64,000 nt of DNA from positions 1-64,000 of the forward strand of contig NZ_JAENRR010000028.1 of NCBI RefSeq assembly GCF_016612505.1, read 5' to 3'. Under the pieces are notes generated by a model that saw only the letters and a list, made by a program, of their open reading frames with translations, had not been told where the DNA came from and did not search any database. Position numbers and translations under genes: made by a program. The stretch comes from Carboxylicivirga marina (GTDB lineage: Bacteria; Bacteroidota; Bacteroidia; Bacteroidales; Marinilabiliaceae). Positions within the stretch are counted from its first letter, which is position 1, and each line of letters begins with the position of its first letter. Shown one piece after another: positions 42,903-52,294 of the stretch.

Positions 42903-43398
42903 GTTTATAGTGATGTAAGTCATACAAAAACACTCTCCACGAATGTCACCCACTATGCCTACACAGGTGTCTTTATAATTGTAACACAAACTATGACTTT
43001 TAGCATTGACGATTAGCCGCACTAATCATGAGTGCCTAAAATCATGTAATAGAAGGCACATTAACGTTGTGATAACAAAATACGATAGCTTTCGAACAAA
43101 CTAATTGTTGTAACTTTGTAGACATGTATAGAATTAAATATGTTGAGAACTTCAGTACAATATGACGCTCCAAATTAGAGCAATAATTGTAAGCATTGAA
43201 AAGAATTAACGACTAAACTATACAGACCAAAAATTGAATAAATGCTATTGATGTTAGATGTATAAGAAACTATACTTTAACAAACATAAGCACCTAATTA
43301 ATAAAGACAAGTTAACGCGCAACGCATATAGGTAAGTTATTATTTTACATATTACGCATTGCGAGTTGTATACGGCAACTGAAAACAAATTAAAACGT
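42903..43398. other. Gene-free 500-bp gap before dsbD
   Basis: No gene is supported. TAACTTTG at 43111-43118 is a possible -7 box and would leave a leader of roughly 280 nt to the dsbD start. A 13-codon frame at 43124 (MYRIKYVENFSTI) has no ribosome site and is probably chance. Spaced ATGT and TGTAA strings occur but do not hold a 21-bp phase. Confidence 0.4.
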
Positions 43399-45339
43399 AT
43401 GAAAAGGACATTAACAGCATTGGTACTAATGTTGACCGTTTTTGCAGGCAGCTTTGCCCAAATGGAGCAACATATTACCTGGAAGTTTTCTACCAAAAAC
43501 ATTGAAGAAGGAAAGGTTGAAATCATTTGTGAAGCAACTATTGATGCCGGTTGGCACGTTTATTCATCAGATCTACCTGAGAACACGGCTGTTCCTACAG
43601 GTATTGAAGTTGAAGAAAGCGAAGCATACAGCATCTTGGATGGCATTATTGAAGAACCGAAAGCCACAGCACATTTCGATGAAACATTTAATGCTGAGTT
43701 GAAGTGGTTTGAGAAAAAAGCAACCTTCAAGAAAGTCATTCAGCTTAAACAAGAAGGTGATGTTATTATTAAAGGCTACATCGAATCGATGATTTGCAAC
43801 GATGAAACATGTATGCCTCCTGAAATGGTTGACTTTGAATTAACAGTTAATACTACCGCACCTGTAACCGCTGAAGTAGCAAGTACTGAGAGCTCTGACG
43901 AAAAAGAAGAGTCTTATTGGGGAATATTCTTCTTGGCATTCGGGGGTGGTCTGGCAGCCTTATTAACGCCATGTGTATTTCCAATGATACCAATGACTGT
44001 GAGTTTCTTTACGAAGCAAAGTACTTCTAAAGCAGCTGGTATCAAAAATGCGATTATTTATGGTATCTCCATTATTGTTATCTATGTTATTTTAGGAGTA
44101 GCCGTATCGGCCATTTTTGGAGCGAGTGCACTTAATGAATTGTCAACCAGCGTTTGGTTTAATATATTCTTCTTCTTGCTTCTGATAATATTTGCCATCT
44201 CATTCTTTGGAGCATTTGAAATTGTAATGCCTAGCTCATTAATCAATTTCACCACTAAGAATGAGGATAAAGGTGGATTCATCGGTATCTTTTTTATGGC
44301 ATTTACATTAGCACTTGTATCGTTTAGTTGTACCGGACCAATTGTGGGCGCATTACTTGTAAAAGCAGCTACCGGAGGTTATATGGGACCTATTGTTGGA
44401 ATGTTAGGATTCTCGTTGGCCCTAGCTTTACCATTTGCATTATTTGCAGCATTCCCAGGGTACTTAAACTCATTACCTAAGTCTGGTGGCTGGTTAAACT
44501 CTGTAAAGGTTATCCTTGGATTTTTAGAGTTAGCTTTTGCTTTCAAATTCTTATCGGTTGCCGATATGACAATGGGATGGCACATTCTTGAGCGTGAGGT
44601 ATTCATCGCTATCTGGGTGGCAATCTTTGGTGCAATGGGCTTCTATTTATTAGGAAAAATTCGTTTGCCACACGATTCACCAATGGAGCACATTCCGGTT
44701 TCACGTTTCTTATTAGGTATACTAACATTAGCATTTACCATTTATATGATTCCTGGATTATGGGGAGCACCAGTTAATTTAATTAGCGGTATGCCACCAT
44801 CAAAAGACTATGCCGAATCACCATTTGGAGTAGGCGATCAAACACCTGTTCAGGGCATTGTAAGTTCAGGCGAGCATGGAGGAATGCCAGAAGGCATGCA
44901 TTATGGACCTCAAGGGATACCGGCGTTTGACGATTACGATCAGGCATTAGCTTATGCTAAAAAAGTAAATAAGCCATTATTATTGGATTTCACTGGTAAG
45001 GGTTGTACTAACTGTCGTAAAATGGAAGACAAAGTGTGGTCAAATCAGGATGTTAAAGGCTTACTTTCTAATGATTACATCCTAGTTTCACTGTATGTTG
45101 ACATCAGAAAGAAACTAGATGAGCCATATATCTCAGAGATTACAGGTAAGAAAATCAGAACGGTTGGACAAAAGTGGGCGGAATTCCAGATGGAACGTTA
45201 CCAACAGCAAGGACAACCATATTATGTCATCATCGACGAAAACGAAAAAACACTTAATACGCCTGTGGCTTACGATCCGGATATTAAGAAATATCAAAAC
45301 TGGTTATTAGACGGTTTAGACAAGTACAAAAATCGTTAA
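43399..45339 (+). CDS. dsbD: Thiol:disulfide interchange protein DsbD
   Basis: The protein carries reducing power from the cytoplasm to periplasmic thioredoxin-like proteins. The ATG at 43399 gives a signal peptide (cleavage after SFA); the longer frame would need a TTG. Parts are an N-terminal DsbD-alpha domain with Cys133 and Cys138 (ICNDETCMPP), an eight-helix membrane domain with the paired cysteines in ALLTPCVFPMIP and SFSCTGP, and a C-terminal thioredoxin domain with KGCTNCRK. The TlpA-like protein at 24273 is a possible client. The terminator follows 25 bp after the stop codon. Confidence 0.95.
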   Translation: MKRTLTALVLMLTVFAGSFAQMEQHITWKFSTKNIEEGKVEIICEATIDAGWHVYSSDLPENTAVPTGIEVEESEAYSILDGIIEEPKATAHFDETFNAELKWFEKKATFKKVIQLKQEGDVIIKGYIESMICNDETCMPPEMVDFELTVNTTAPVTAEVASTESSDEKEESYWGIFFLAFGGGLAALLTPCVFPMIPMTVSFFTKQSTSKAAGIKNAIIYGISIIVIYVILGVAVSAIFGASALNELSTSVWFNIFFFLLLIIFAISFFGAFEIVMPSSLINFTTKNEDKGGFIGIFFMAFTLALVSFSCTGPIVGALLVKAATGGYMGPIVGMLGFSLALALPFALFAAFPGYLNSLPKSGGWLNSVKVILGFLELAFAFKFLSVADMTMGWHILEREVFIAIWVAIFGAMGFYLLGKIRLPHDSPMEHIPVSRFLLGILTLAFTIYMIPGLWGAPVNLISGMPPSKDYAESPFGVGDQTPVQGIVSSGEHGGMPEGMHYGPQGIPAFDDYDQALAYAKKVNKPLLLDFTGKGCTNCRKMEDKVWSNQDVKGLLSNDYILVSLYVDIRKKLDEPYISEITGKKIRTVGQKWAEFQMERYQQQGQPYYVIIDENEKTLNTPVAYDPDIKKYQNWLLDGLDKYKNR

Positions 45340-45364
45340 TCAGCAGATAAAACAACTATTTAAG

Positions 45365-45395
45365 AAGCCCTTCCATATTGGAAGGGCTTTTCTTT
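45365..45395 (+). terminator. Terminator of dsbD
   Basis: AAGCCCTTCC (45365-45374) pairs with GGAAGGGCTT (45380-45389) around ATATT. TTTTCTTTT follows. Confidence 0.88.
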
Positions 45396-45519
45396 TGGCA
45401 GGAATTACACAACGTTTATGGATGAAATCATTCAATTAGTAAAAATCTTACTTCTTTCACTTTTTAGCAATAGCTAAATACCTTAGATTTAATACATTAT
45501 TAGTATTAATCAGAGGCGC

Positions 45520-46845
45520 ATGAATAAGTTAATAATTCTTCTATCTACCATACTTCTAGTGTGTAACTGGACGATGGCGCAAACAAATGCCGGCCAGCTA
45601 TCCGAAGAACAAATATTCAGAAGAGGTAACAAGTATAATACCTGGTCGGTAACCATTGGGGGCGGTCCGGTAATTTACTATGTTGATGTCATTGATTACA
45701 CTGCCATGCCAAGTGGCAACTGGAAATTTGCACCTACGATAATGATTAGTAAACAATTTAATCGTCCATGGGGCATTGATTTGCAATGGATGATGGCCGA
45801 TATGTATGGTGAGAAAAACGGACGCTATTTTGAAGGTGACTTTTATGATGTTACCATAAACGGCACACTAAACGTGAATCAATTAGCCATTTTTGGCCCC
45901 ATTGGCGACAGGTGGAATATCTATGCCAAGTTAGGAATTGGACTTACCTATTTCAGAAGCAAACAATTTGATTTAGAAACAAATGAAATACTTCAAGTAC
46001 AAGATGTTTATGAATCCATTGACGGCTACCCATCACCTCATGGATGGCTACCCACCGACTACCTTGTGTATGGATATGAACGTCGTTTCCCCGAAAACGA
46101 ACCTTATCAGGAGATTGAAACAGCTCGTAGAAATGAAGTACTTATCCCCTTTGGTCTCGGTGTAAAATATCGCATTAGCAAAAGTTTTGATGTAGGCACC
46201 GAAATAATGATGCGCCATATGAATGCCGATAACCTCGATGTTAATCTATCAGGAGCTGATAATGATGGATACATGTTTACATCATTAAACTTAACCTACA
46301 AAATAGGTAAGAAAAATAAACGACACGCAGCCTGGACCTATAAAGATTTCAACATCAATTACAAACGCCAGCGCAAGGACGACCCAATGGCTCATAAGCT
46401 AGATTCGTTGAAACAACAAATAGAATACATGGCTTTGCTTGATTCCACCTCAATAGATACAAGTACCATTGTCACCGAATCCGTTGAATACAAAGAAACC
46501 ATGTCGGCTTCAGTATTTTTTGATTATGACAAATCAGAAATCACGCAAGATGCGCACATGACACTAGCTAAAGCAGCTTATGTCATGGGCAAAGATAAAT
46601 CACTCAGAGTGAAGATCGTTGGATATTGCGACGAGAGAGGCTCATACGATTACAATATCAAACTTAGTCAACGTCGTTGTAATGCTGTATTAAAAGTTTT
46701 TGTTGATGAATATGAAATTGATAGAAATCGCTTTGAAATAGATTATAAGGGTGAAGCTGAATTATTATCTGACACACAAAAATTGGCTCCACGCGGGCTT
46801 CATCTGGTCAACAGGCGTGTTGATTTATTTGTAATAGTTGAGTAA
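45520..46845 (+). CDS. OmpA-family outer-membrane protein, first copy
   Basis: The 441-residue protein has a signal peptide (cleavage after TMAQ), a beta-barrel of about residues 40-265 (TWSVTIGGGPVIYYVDVIDY, RNEVLIPFGLGVKYRISKSFDVG, SLNLTYKIGKKNKRH) and a C-terminal OmpA domain (SASVFFDYDKSEITQDAH, GYCDERGSYDYNIKLSQRRCNAV, LVNRRVDLFV) that binds peptidoglycan. The binding Asp and Arg (CDERG; SQRR) are kept. A Glu-type ribosome site AGAGG precedes the ATG. It is followed after 11 bp by a paralogue, so the two form an operon. Confidence 0.92.
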   Translation: MNKLIILLSTILLVCNWTMAQTNAGQLSEEQIFRRGNKYNTWSVTIGGGPVIYYVDVIDYTAMPSGNWKFAPTIMISKQFNRPWGIDLQWMMADMYGEKNGRYFEGDFYDVTINGTLNVNQLAIFGPIGDRWNIYAKLGIGLTYFRSKQFDLETNEILQVQDVYESIDGYPSPHGWLPTDYLVYGYERRFPENEPYQEIETARRNEVLIPFGLGVKYRISKSFDVGTEIMMRHMNADNLDVNLSGADNDGYMFTSLNLTYKIGKKNKRHAAWTYKDFNINYKRQRKDDPMAHKLDSLKQQIEYMALLDSTSIDTSTIVTESVEYKETMSASVFFDYDKSEITQDAHMTLAKAAYVMGKDKSLRVKIVGYCDERGSYDYNIKLSQRRCNAVLKVFVDEYEIDRNRFEIDYKGEAELLSDTQKLAPRGLHLVNRRVDLFVIVE

Positions 46846-46856
46846 TTGACGAACAC

Positions 46857-48140
46857 ATGAACATGAGATTATTTTCAACCATATTGATTCTCGCGATTGT
46901 TGGTTGCCTGCATAGCGCTATGGCACAATCCTCAACCGATCATCGTCAATTAGAGGAACATCAACGCTATTCAAGAGACAAGATCTTTAACACATGGTCA
47001 ATAGCGGTGGGTTATGGCCCCTTGGTGATGCATAACGATCTCACTTCATACGCCGTTTTTCCTGACAAGCATTGGAACTTTGGACCAACAGTAAGACTAG
47101 CCAAACAAATACACCCGGCCTGGGCACTCGATTTTCAAATCCTGACAAGTGATTTTCGATCGGGCAATGAAATTTATTACAGCGTAGGTAACATTATCGA
47201 CTATTCGGTTAATGCTATCACCTATATCAATCAGTGGTTCACCTATCCTGGTCCTATGCGAGATAAGTGGAATCTATATTTGAAAATTGGAGTAGGGGTG
47301 GCCTCTTTTCGAACCAGAGTTCATTATACCGAAACAGATGAAGTTGTGCAAAACAGAGAAGGAACTGAGTACATTGTATTAGGTTATGATCCACTTGATC
47401 CCTATCAAAAAATAGCGCGTGCCAACGAAATAGCAACACCCTTAACATTAGGCCTGGAATATAGGATTAACCGGAGTTTTGATATCGGATTTGAAACAAC
47501 AATGCGCTGGTCAATCGAAGATAAATTAGACAATATTCTGGTGGGAGCTAATAATGATAAGTATTGGTATCCAAGCCTACAGTTGACATACAAAATTGGC
47601 AAAAAAGATAAGCGTCATTCACGCTGGACACATCGTGGTTATGGCTTTAATGTTTTTGATAAGCCCAAGAAAGATCCTTTAGCTGAAGAAGTAGCAGCGC
47701 TGGAAGAACAATTACGTCAATATGAGTCAAAGAAGGTTGTAAAAATTGATTCCATTAAGATTAAACACCATTCGATGCGTATATACGGCAGCAATAACAT
47801 GGTATCGATTTATTTTGACTCTTATGAGAGTAAGCTAGATACAAAAGACCATGTTGACCTAGCCACTATCGGACTTTATATGGTCAAAAATCCACGTTCT
47901 ACAGTTGGCATTTATGGCTATAACGACAGTCGTGAAAATCCGGAGGAAAATATGGAAATAAGTAAAAAGCGTTGCGAAGAAGTTCTTTCTTACTTTGTTG
48001 ATGATTTAGGTATTGACAAAAACCGCTTTACATTATTGCCTAAAGGTGAAAATGATTTATTGCTTCCTAAAAACAAACAAAAAAGCTCGGCTATTGAAGT
48101 GATCAATCGACGAGCTGACATCGTAATATTTAAGCCATAA
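46857..48140 (+). CDS. OmpA-family outer-membrane protein, second copy
   Basis: The 427-residue paralogue of the preceding gene shares the barrel (KIFNTWSIAVGYGPLVMHNDLTSY, ANEIATPLTLGLEYRINRSFDIGFE, SLQLTYKIGKKDKRH). The OmpA domain is more diverged (SIYFDSYESKLDTKDH, YGYNDSRENPEENMEISKKRCEEVLSY), although the Asp and Arg contacts are still present. ATG at 46857 or two codons inside are both possible starts. Tandem duplication followed by divergence is likely. Confidence 0.88.
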   Translation: MNMRLFSTILILAIVGCLHSAMAQSSTDHRQLEEHQRYSRDKIFNTWSIAVGYGPLVMHNDLTSYAVFPDKHWNFGPTVRLAKQIHPAWALDFQILTSDFRSGNEIYYSVGNIIDYSVNAITYINQWFTYPGPMRDKWNLYLKIGVGVASFRTRVHYTETDEVVQNREGTEYIVLGYDPLDPYQKIARANEIATPLTLGLEYRINRSFDIGFETTMRWSIEDKLDNILVGANNDKYWYPSLQLTYKIGKKDKRHSRWTHRGYGFNVFDKPKKDPLAEEVAALEEQLRQYESKKVVKIDSIKIKHHSMRIYGSNNMVSIYFDSYESKLDTKDHVDLATIGLYMVKNPRSTVGIYGYNDSRENPEENMEISKKRCEEVLSYFVDDLGIDKNRFTLLPKGENDLLLPKNKQKSSAIEVINRRADIVIFKP

Positions 48141-48246
48141 TTGAACCTTTTTGAACAGGTCATGTTCAACTTATAGAGCTAAATGCTCATTCTCAATTGC
48201 ACTAACTTTAACAGGTAAATAAGGGCAAATTAACGCAAATTCTAAA

Positions 48247-48277
48247 TTTGCATTGTATTATTACCTATATACCTTTG
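48247..48277 (+). promoter_or_regulatory. Bacteroidota sigma-A promoter, near-consensus
   Basis: TTTG (48247-48250), a 19-bp spacer and TACCTTTG (48270-48277) match TTTG-N19-TAnnTTTG. Transcription should start near 48284, about 13 nt before the small gene's ATG. Confidence 0.75.
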
Positions 48278-48296
48278 ACAATTTAAACTTTAACTT

Positions 48297-48482
48297 ATGG
48301 TACGAAAAATCATAGTGCAATGCAAAGCCAACAGCGATAAGGACTTCATCTTTGATGTATTTTCAAACAAAGGTTTTGTATCTAATGCTAACTCCTATTT
48401 CAAAACCGATCAAGCGGCTGATATTTGCTGTGCCGAAATAGACAATGAAGATCAGGCAAATCCGATCGATAACGATAAATAA
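48297..48482 (+). CDS. Small unrecognised protein, 61 residues
   Basis: I do not recognise a family. The chain starts MVRKIIVQCKANSDKDFIFDVFSNKGF and ends with an acidic stretch; Cys9 plus the pair ICCAEID is a possible metal or redox site. No signal peptide. A near-consensus promoter just upstream and the 8-bp spacing to the DUF393 gene support a real, well expressed gene. It might serve the thiol-redox protein that follows; that is inference. Confidence 0.65.
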   Translation: MVRKIIVQCKANSDKDFIFDVFSNKGFVSNANSYFKTDQAADICCAEIDNEDQANPIDNDK

Positions 48483-48490
48483 TTCTAAAA

Positions 48491-48847
48491 ATGAAAGCAG
48501 TTAAAACCACAGACTTACCAATTATCTATTATGATGGTCAGTGTGGTTTCTGCTTAGGTTTCGTTAGTTTTCTTCGAAAGCACTCTAGAGCAGATAGAAA
48601 AGTGAATTTTATCCCATTCCAATTGGTAAGCCGTTCTATTGGTGACGAACTGCTGCTGATACATCATTCAAAAACACAAATGGCCGGTGAAGCCGCTATA
48701 TCACTGCTATATTTAACAGGTGGACTTTGGACGATTGCTGCAATACTTGCTAAATTAATACCTAAGAAAATCCTCAACAAATTGTACTACAAATTCGCCC
48801 GTAACAGGTATCGATGGTTTGGCAAAACTGCTTGCAACTTTAATTAA
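48491..48847 (+). CDS. DCC-family thiol-disulfide oxidoreductase (DUF393)
   Basis: The 118-residue protein carries the DUF393 signature DGQCGFCLGFVSFLRKH (Cys18 and Cys21, CGFC), followed by VNFIPFQ and a later hydrophobic stretch GGLWTIAAILAKLIPKKILNKLYY. Its name reflects the DxxCxxC motif near the N-terminus. A predicted redox role is from family knowledge. Its end overlaps the convergent DUF4924 gene by 8 bp. Confidence 0.85.
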   Translation: MKAVKTTDLPIIYYDGQCGFCLGFVSFLRKHSRADRKVNFIPFQLVSRSIGDELLLIHHSKTQMAGEAAISLLYLTGGLWTIAAILAKLIPKKILNKLYYKFARNRYRWFGKTACNFN

Positions 48848-49385
48848 GGTCAAGCTTCCCCTCTTGTTCTTCTTTGTATTTTTTGGCCAAAGTACCTAAC
48901 AAACGACTAAACACCTTGATAGCTTCACTGGTTTCTTTAGAAACTTCCTGATTTTTAAGCTTCATTAAAAATGAACCATAAATAGCTGTGAGACAAATCG
49001 CAATATCATTCTCAAGTACATTTCCCGATTTATTGTCAAACTCCTGAATACTGGCAGCCATGCTATTATAAAGATGCTGATACGCCACTTCATTAGGTGA
49101 TTTCAACAATTGGTTATGCAGGCGATTAACATCATTAACGGTATTTACATTTATTTGAAGATGTCCTTTTTCAGCCTTATTCTCAATGCGCATCATCTCC
49201 GTTAAGTTAGCCCACCAGTCTCTTATTTCGAGCGTTATTTCTTCGTTTTGCTGATAGCCGGGTATAATATGCTTATCTATTAAGGACATGTCGACCTTAT
49301 TGGCTCTGATCAGATCTTCAACCTGCCACATATATAAGATGTACTCAACGATATTTTCTTTTTTCTTTTGCTGTGCTACTATCAT
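48840..49385 (-). CDS. DUF4924 protein
   Basis: The 181-residue all-helical protein opens with AQQKKKENIVEYILYMWQVEDLIRA, the DUF4924 pattern restricted to Bacteroidota. Function is unknown. It has no signal peptide or membrane segment. It follows the Hsp15 gene by 10 bp and belongs to a minus-strand run of translation-related genes (Hsp15, pth, rplY). Confidence 0.78.
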   Translation of the reverse strand: MIVAQQKKKENIVEYILYMWQVEDLIRANKVDMSLIDKHIIPGYQQNEEITLEIRDWWANLTEMMRIENKAEKGHLQINVNTVNDVNRLHNQLLKSPNEVAYQHLYNSMAASIQEFDNKSGNVLENDIAICLTAIYGSFLMKLKNQEVSKETSEAIKVFSRLLGTLAKKYKEEQEGKLDLN

Positions 49386-49395
49386 ACTTCAAATA

Positions 49396-49788
49396 TTATA
49401 AGTCCCAATCTCCTTCTTGTAATTTCTCTAAATCGCGTCTATCCTTTTTAGTTGGACGTCCCATCCCCCTGTCTCGGTTAGCATTACTGGCTAACCTTGC
49501 CAATTCAAGCATTTCAAACTGATCGGGTGGCGTAATATCTTTTATAAAATCTGGTGTCAATTTAGCACCCATTCGCTTTTCAGCTACGTCAAGCACTTTA
49601 AATCGTCGTGTAATAGGAGGCATCCGGATTTCTATCTCATCGCCGGCTTTGATCGTACGCGATGATTTAACTGAAATACCATTCATCATTACCTTTCCCT
49701 TTTTGCAGGCTTCAGCGGCAATCGTTCTGGTTTTAAACAGTCGTACAGACCACAGATACTTATCTATTCTAACACTTGCTCCTGCCAT
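49396..49788 (-). CDS. hslR: Hsp15-like S4 RNA-binding protein
   Basis: The 130-residue protein has the S4 domain at residues about 6-66 (VRIDKYLWSVRLFKTRTIAAEACKKGKVMMNG and IKAGDEIEI) and a basic C-terminal tail (MGRPTKKDRRDLEK). Hsp15 recognises stalled 50S subunits carrying nascent chains. The neighbouring pth (12 bp upstream), which frees stalled peptidyl-tRNA, supports a ribosome-recycling role. Confidence 0.88.
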   Translation of the reverse strand: MAGASVRIDKYLWSVRLFKTRTIAAEACKKGKVMMNGISVKSSRTIKAGDEIEIRMPPITRRFKVLDVAEKRMGAKLTPDFIKDITPPDQFEMLELARLASNANRDRGMGRPTKKDRRDLEKLQEGDWDL

Positions 49789-49800
49789 ATCACCGATGTA

Positions 49801-50421
49801 TTACTTATTATTGTACTGACTCATTGTGCGTGCAGCACCAATCGTTACAAATGCTTTTACAATATCTTCTACCACCTTTACGCGCTCAAGCAAACCTGAC
49901 CATTCTTCGTCAGACCATTTACCCAGTACAAAATCGACCTGACGCCCTTTAGAAAACTTGTTACCAATACCGAAACGCAAACGCGAATAACTTGCGGTAC
50001 CTAATGTACTCTGAATACTTTTTAGTCCATTATGTCCTGCATCACCGCCTTTGGTTTTTAAACGCAATGAACCAAAAGGGAGCGCCAAATCATCAACTAC
50101 AACCAGCACATTACTTAAAGGAATTTTCTCCTTCTGCATCCAGTAGTTAATGGCCCGTCCACTAAGGTTCACATATGTATTCGGTTTCAACAATACAATC
50201 TGTCGCGATTTAAATTTATAAGTGGTAACAGCACCATAACGCTCGTCCTTAAATTGGGCTTCGTTATTTTTAGCTATGGCTTCAAGCACTTCAAAACCTA
50301 CATTATGACGGGTTTGAGCGTATTCATCGCCTATATTTCCCAACCCTACAACCAGGTACTTCATTTCTGATGGAATATTATCTTTTTTCTTTTTTGAAAA
50401 TAATTTAAACAGCCCAAACAT
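49801..50421 (-). CDS. pth: Peptidyl-tRNA hydrolase
   Basis: The enzyme frees tRNA from drop-off peptidyl-tRNA. The core is KYLVVGLGNIGDEYAQTRHNVGFEVL (catalytic His in RHNVGF), KPNTYVNLSGRA, VVDDLALPFGSLRL with the catalytic Asp, and GGDAGHNGLKSI. The ATG at 50421 is used; the longer frame depends on a TTG. There are about 20 extra basic residues before the core (LFKLFSKKKKDN). The next ATG, at MKYLV, would give the classical length. Confidence 0.93.
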   Translation of the reverse strand: MFGLFKLFSKKKKDNIPSEMKYLVVGLGNIGDEYAQTRHNVGFEVLEAIAKNNEAQFKDERYGAVTTYKFKSRQIVLLKPNTYVNLSGRAINYWMQKEKIPLSNVLVVVDDLALPFGSLRLKTKGGDAGHNGLKSIQSTLGTASYSRLRFGIGNKFSKGRQVDFVLGKWSDEEWSGLLERVKVVEDIVKAFVTIGAARTMSQYNNK

Positions 50422-50465
50422 TCTCGTATAAATCAATTTTTAATGAGTGGCTAAAATACAAAAAA

Positions 50466-50487
50466 CCTCCATATGCGAATATGGAGG
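50466..50487 (-). terminator. Terminator of rplY
   Basis: CCTCCATAT (50466) pairs with ATATGGAGG (ending 50487) around GCGA. On the minus strand TTTTTTG follows. Plus-strand T-run is also present. It sits 26 bp after the rplY stop codon and before pth. Confidence 0.88.
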
Positions 50488-50512
50488 CTTTTTTTTATAT
50501 GGCGTGTTAAAT

Positions 50513-51121
50513 CTACGCTTCTGCTGCTTCTGAAGTAGCTTCGCCTTCTTCGCCACCTGCCTGACCAGCGGCACGGGCAGCACGTGTTAAACGTACAGCA
50601 ACTACTACTGCATTCTTAGCATTCAACATCTCAAGGTTGTCAAATGACAATCCACCAACTTGAATTGTTTTTCCAAGTCCAAGCTCGTCAATGTTGATAT
50701 CTAATGTATCAGGTAAATACTTAGCTAAAGCTTTTACTTTAAGCTTACGCTTCTCTAACTGAAGCTTACCACCAGCTCTTACACCTTCAGCAAATCCGTC
50801 CAATTTAACTGGAATTTCAATAACAACAGGCTTGTCTTCTTTAACTAATAAGAAGTCAGCATGTAATAATTGCTCTTTTACTGAGTGGAATTGTGTGTCC
50901 TGAAGAACAGTAGGATAAACAGTTCCGTCAACATTTACATTGATAATGTATACGTTTGGAGTGTAAATTACTTTACGGAATTCAGCTTCTGAGGCTGTAA
51001 AGTGAACATTACTTTCTCCACCGTAAATCACACATGGAACTTGACCTTCAGCACGTAATGCTTTGGTTGATTTTTTACCTAACTCGGCACGTACAGTACC
51101 TTTAATTTCAATTGTTTGCAT
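50513..51121 (-). CDS. rplY: Ribosomal protein bL25, CTC-type
   Basis: The 5S-rRNA-binding protein has an N-terminal L25 domain (about 1-90, KALRAEGQVPCVIYGGESNVHF) and the C-terminal CTC extension (VVIEIPVKLDGFAEGVRAGGKLQLEKRKLKVKALAKYLPD, about 93-180), with an Ala/Gly/Glu-rich tail. It has its own promoter and terminator between prs and pth. Confidence 0.95.
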   Translation of the reverse strand: MQTIEIKGTVRAELGKKSTKALRAEGQVPCVIYGGESNVHFTASEAEFRKVIYTPNVYIINVNVDGTVYPTVLQDTQFHSVKEQLLHADFLLVKEDKPVVIEIPVKLDGFAEGVRAGGKLQLEKRKLKVKALAKYLPDTLDINIDELGLGKTIQVGGLSFDNLEMLNAKNAVVVAVRLTRAARAAGQAGGEEGEATSEAAEA

Positions 51122-51201
51122 AATTCTTTTATTAAGTGCTACTCAAAATTATAACCATGTGAGGCTTAATTTCCCATCACACGCTTGCTCTAAAGCGGCT
51201 G

Positions 51202-51209
51202 CAAAGATA
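51202..51209 (-). promoter_or_regulatory. -7 box of rplY
   Basis: TATCTTTG on the minus strand continues as CAGCC, the same TTTGCAGCC string as before prs. It overlaps the gap just below the prs stop codon and gives an 80-nt leader. Confidence 0.55.
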
Positions 51210-51214
51210 ATACT

Positions 51215-52153
51215 TTAAAGTAAAAATTGATTGCTTATCGACTGATAATTATATACTTTTTCGATGGTATCGGCAAAAAGTTGAGCTACCGATAACACTT
51301 TAATTTTATCACTCTCTTGTTTTAAAGGAATCGAATCAGTTACATACAATTCAGCTAAACCTGAATTTTCGATACGCTCATATGCAGGACCAGACAATAC
51401 TGCATGTGTTGTAAAGGCACGTACACTCTTAGCTCCGGCATCTAACATCATATCAGCTGCTTTGGTTAATGTACCTGCTGTATCAACCATATCGTCAACC
51501 ATTATCACATTCTTTCCTTCAACATCACCAATGACACGCATTTCATCAACAACGTTCGCTTTTGAGCGCTGCTTATGACAAATAACCATTGGAGTTTCAA
51601 GGAATTTGGCATAGGTATTAGCACGTTTGGTACCGCCAACATCAGGAGATGCAATAATTAGGTCATCCATATTCATGTGCTTAATGTGCGGCACAAAAAT
51701 AGAAGATGCATATAGGTGATCAACCGGAATATTGAAGAATCCCTGGATTTGATCGGCATGCAAGTCCATCGTTATTACACGATCGACACCTGCAGCTTGT
51801 AACATATCTGCAACTAACTTTGCGCCAATGGCTACACGAGGTTGGTCTTTACGATCCTGACGTGCAAACCCAAAATATGGCATAACGGCTACGATTTTAT
51901 AAGCCGATGCACGCTTGGCTGCATCAATCATCATCAATAACTCCATCAGGTTATCTGAAGGAGGGAATGTTGACTGGCATAAAAATAAGTGAGAGCCTCG
52001 AACAGTTTCTTCAAAGGCAGTTGTAAATTCACCATCACTGAATCTTAAGCAGTTAACACTACCTAATTCTCTGCCTGAGCAAAGACTAATTTTTTCAGCT
52101 AGATACTTCGTACTAGTTCCCGCAAATATCTTAATTGGAGCTTTCGGTGGCAT
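51215..52153 (-). CDS. prs: Ribose-phosphate pyrophosphokinase
   Basis: The enzyme makes PRPP for nucleotides, His and Trp. The 312 residues show IKIFAGTSTKYLAEKI, RFSDGEF, the ATP site YFGFARQDRKDQPRVAIGAKLVADML, the catalytic flexible loop region (ICHKQRSKANVVDEMRVIG) and the PRPP loop VMVDDMVDTAGTL. MPPKAPIKIF is the natural start. It is a single gene between rplY and engB with its own -7 box. Confidence 0.96.
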   Translation of the reverse strand: MPPKAPIKIFAGTSTKYLAEKISLCSGRELGSVNCLRFSDGEFTTAFEETVRGSHLFLCQSTFPPSDNLMELLMMIDAAKRASAYKIVAVMPYFGFARQDRKDQPRVAIGAKLVADMLQAAGVDRVITMDLHADQIQGFFNIPVDHLYASSIFVPHIKHMNMDDLIIASPDVGGTKRANTYAKFLETPMVICHKQRSKANVVDEMRVIGDVEGKNVIMVDDMVDTAGTLTKAADMMLDAGAKSVRAFTTHAVLSGPAYERIENSGLAELYVTDSIPLKQESDKIKVLSVAQLFADTIEKVYNYQSISNQFLL

Positions 52154-52199
52154 TTAAATTGATGTTTATCAGATTATTTCAAATGTTGCTTTGTGGCTG

Positions 52200-52207
52200 C
52201 AAAGGTA
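52200..52207 (-). promoter_or_regulatory. -7 box of prs
   Basis: TACCTTTG on the minus strand, followed by CAGCC, lies 46 bp before the prs start. No good -33 box is found. Confidence 0.5.
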
Positions 52208-52294
52208 AGCAATTCATATTTTCTTAACATGTACAAACATCATAAAAAAGTATAATTGTTTATTTTATCATCCAACTACCTCAAAAACTGAATA

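Noticed and set aside
43124-43165. A 13-codon leader-peptide-like frame before dsbD
   Set aside because: It has no ribosome site, no run of regulatory codons and no attenuator hairpin behind it.
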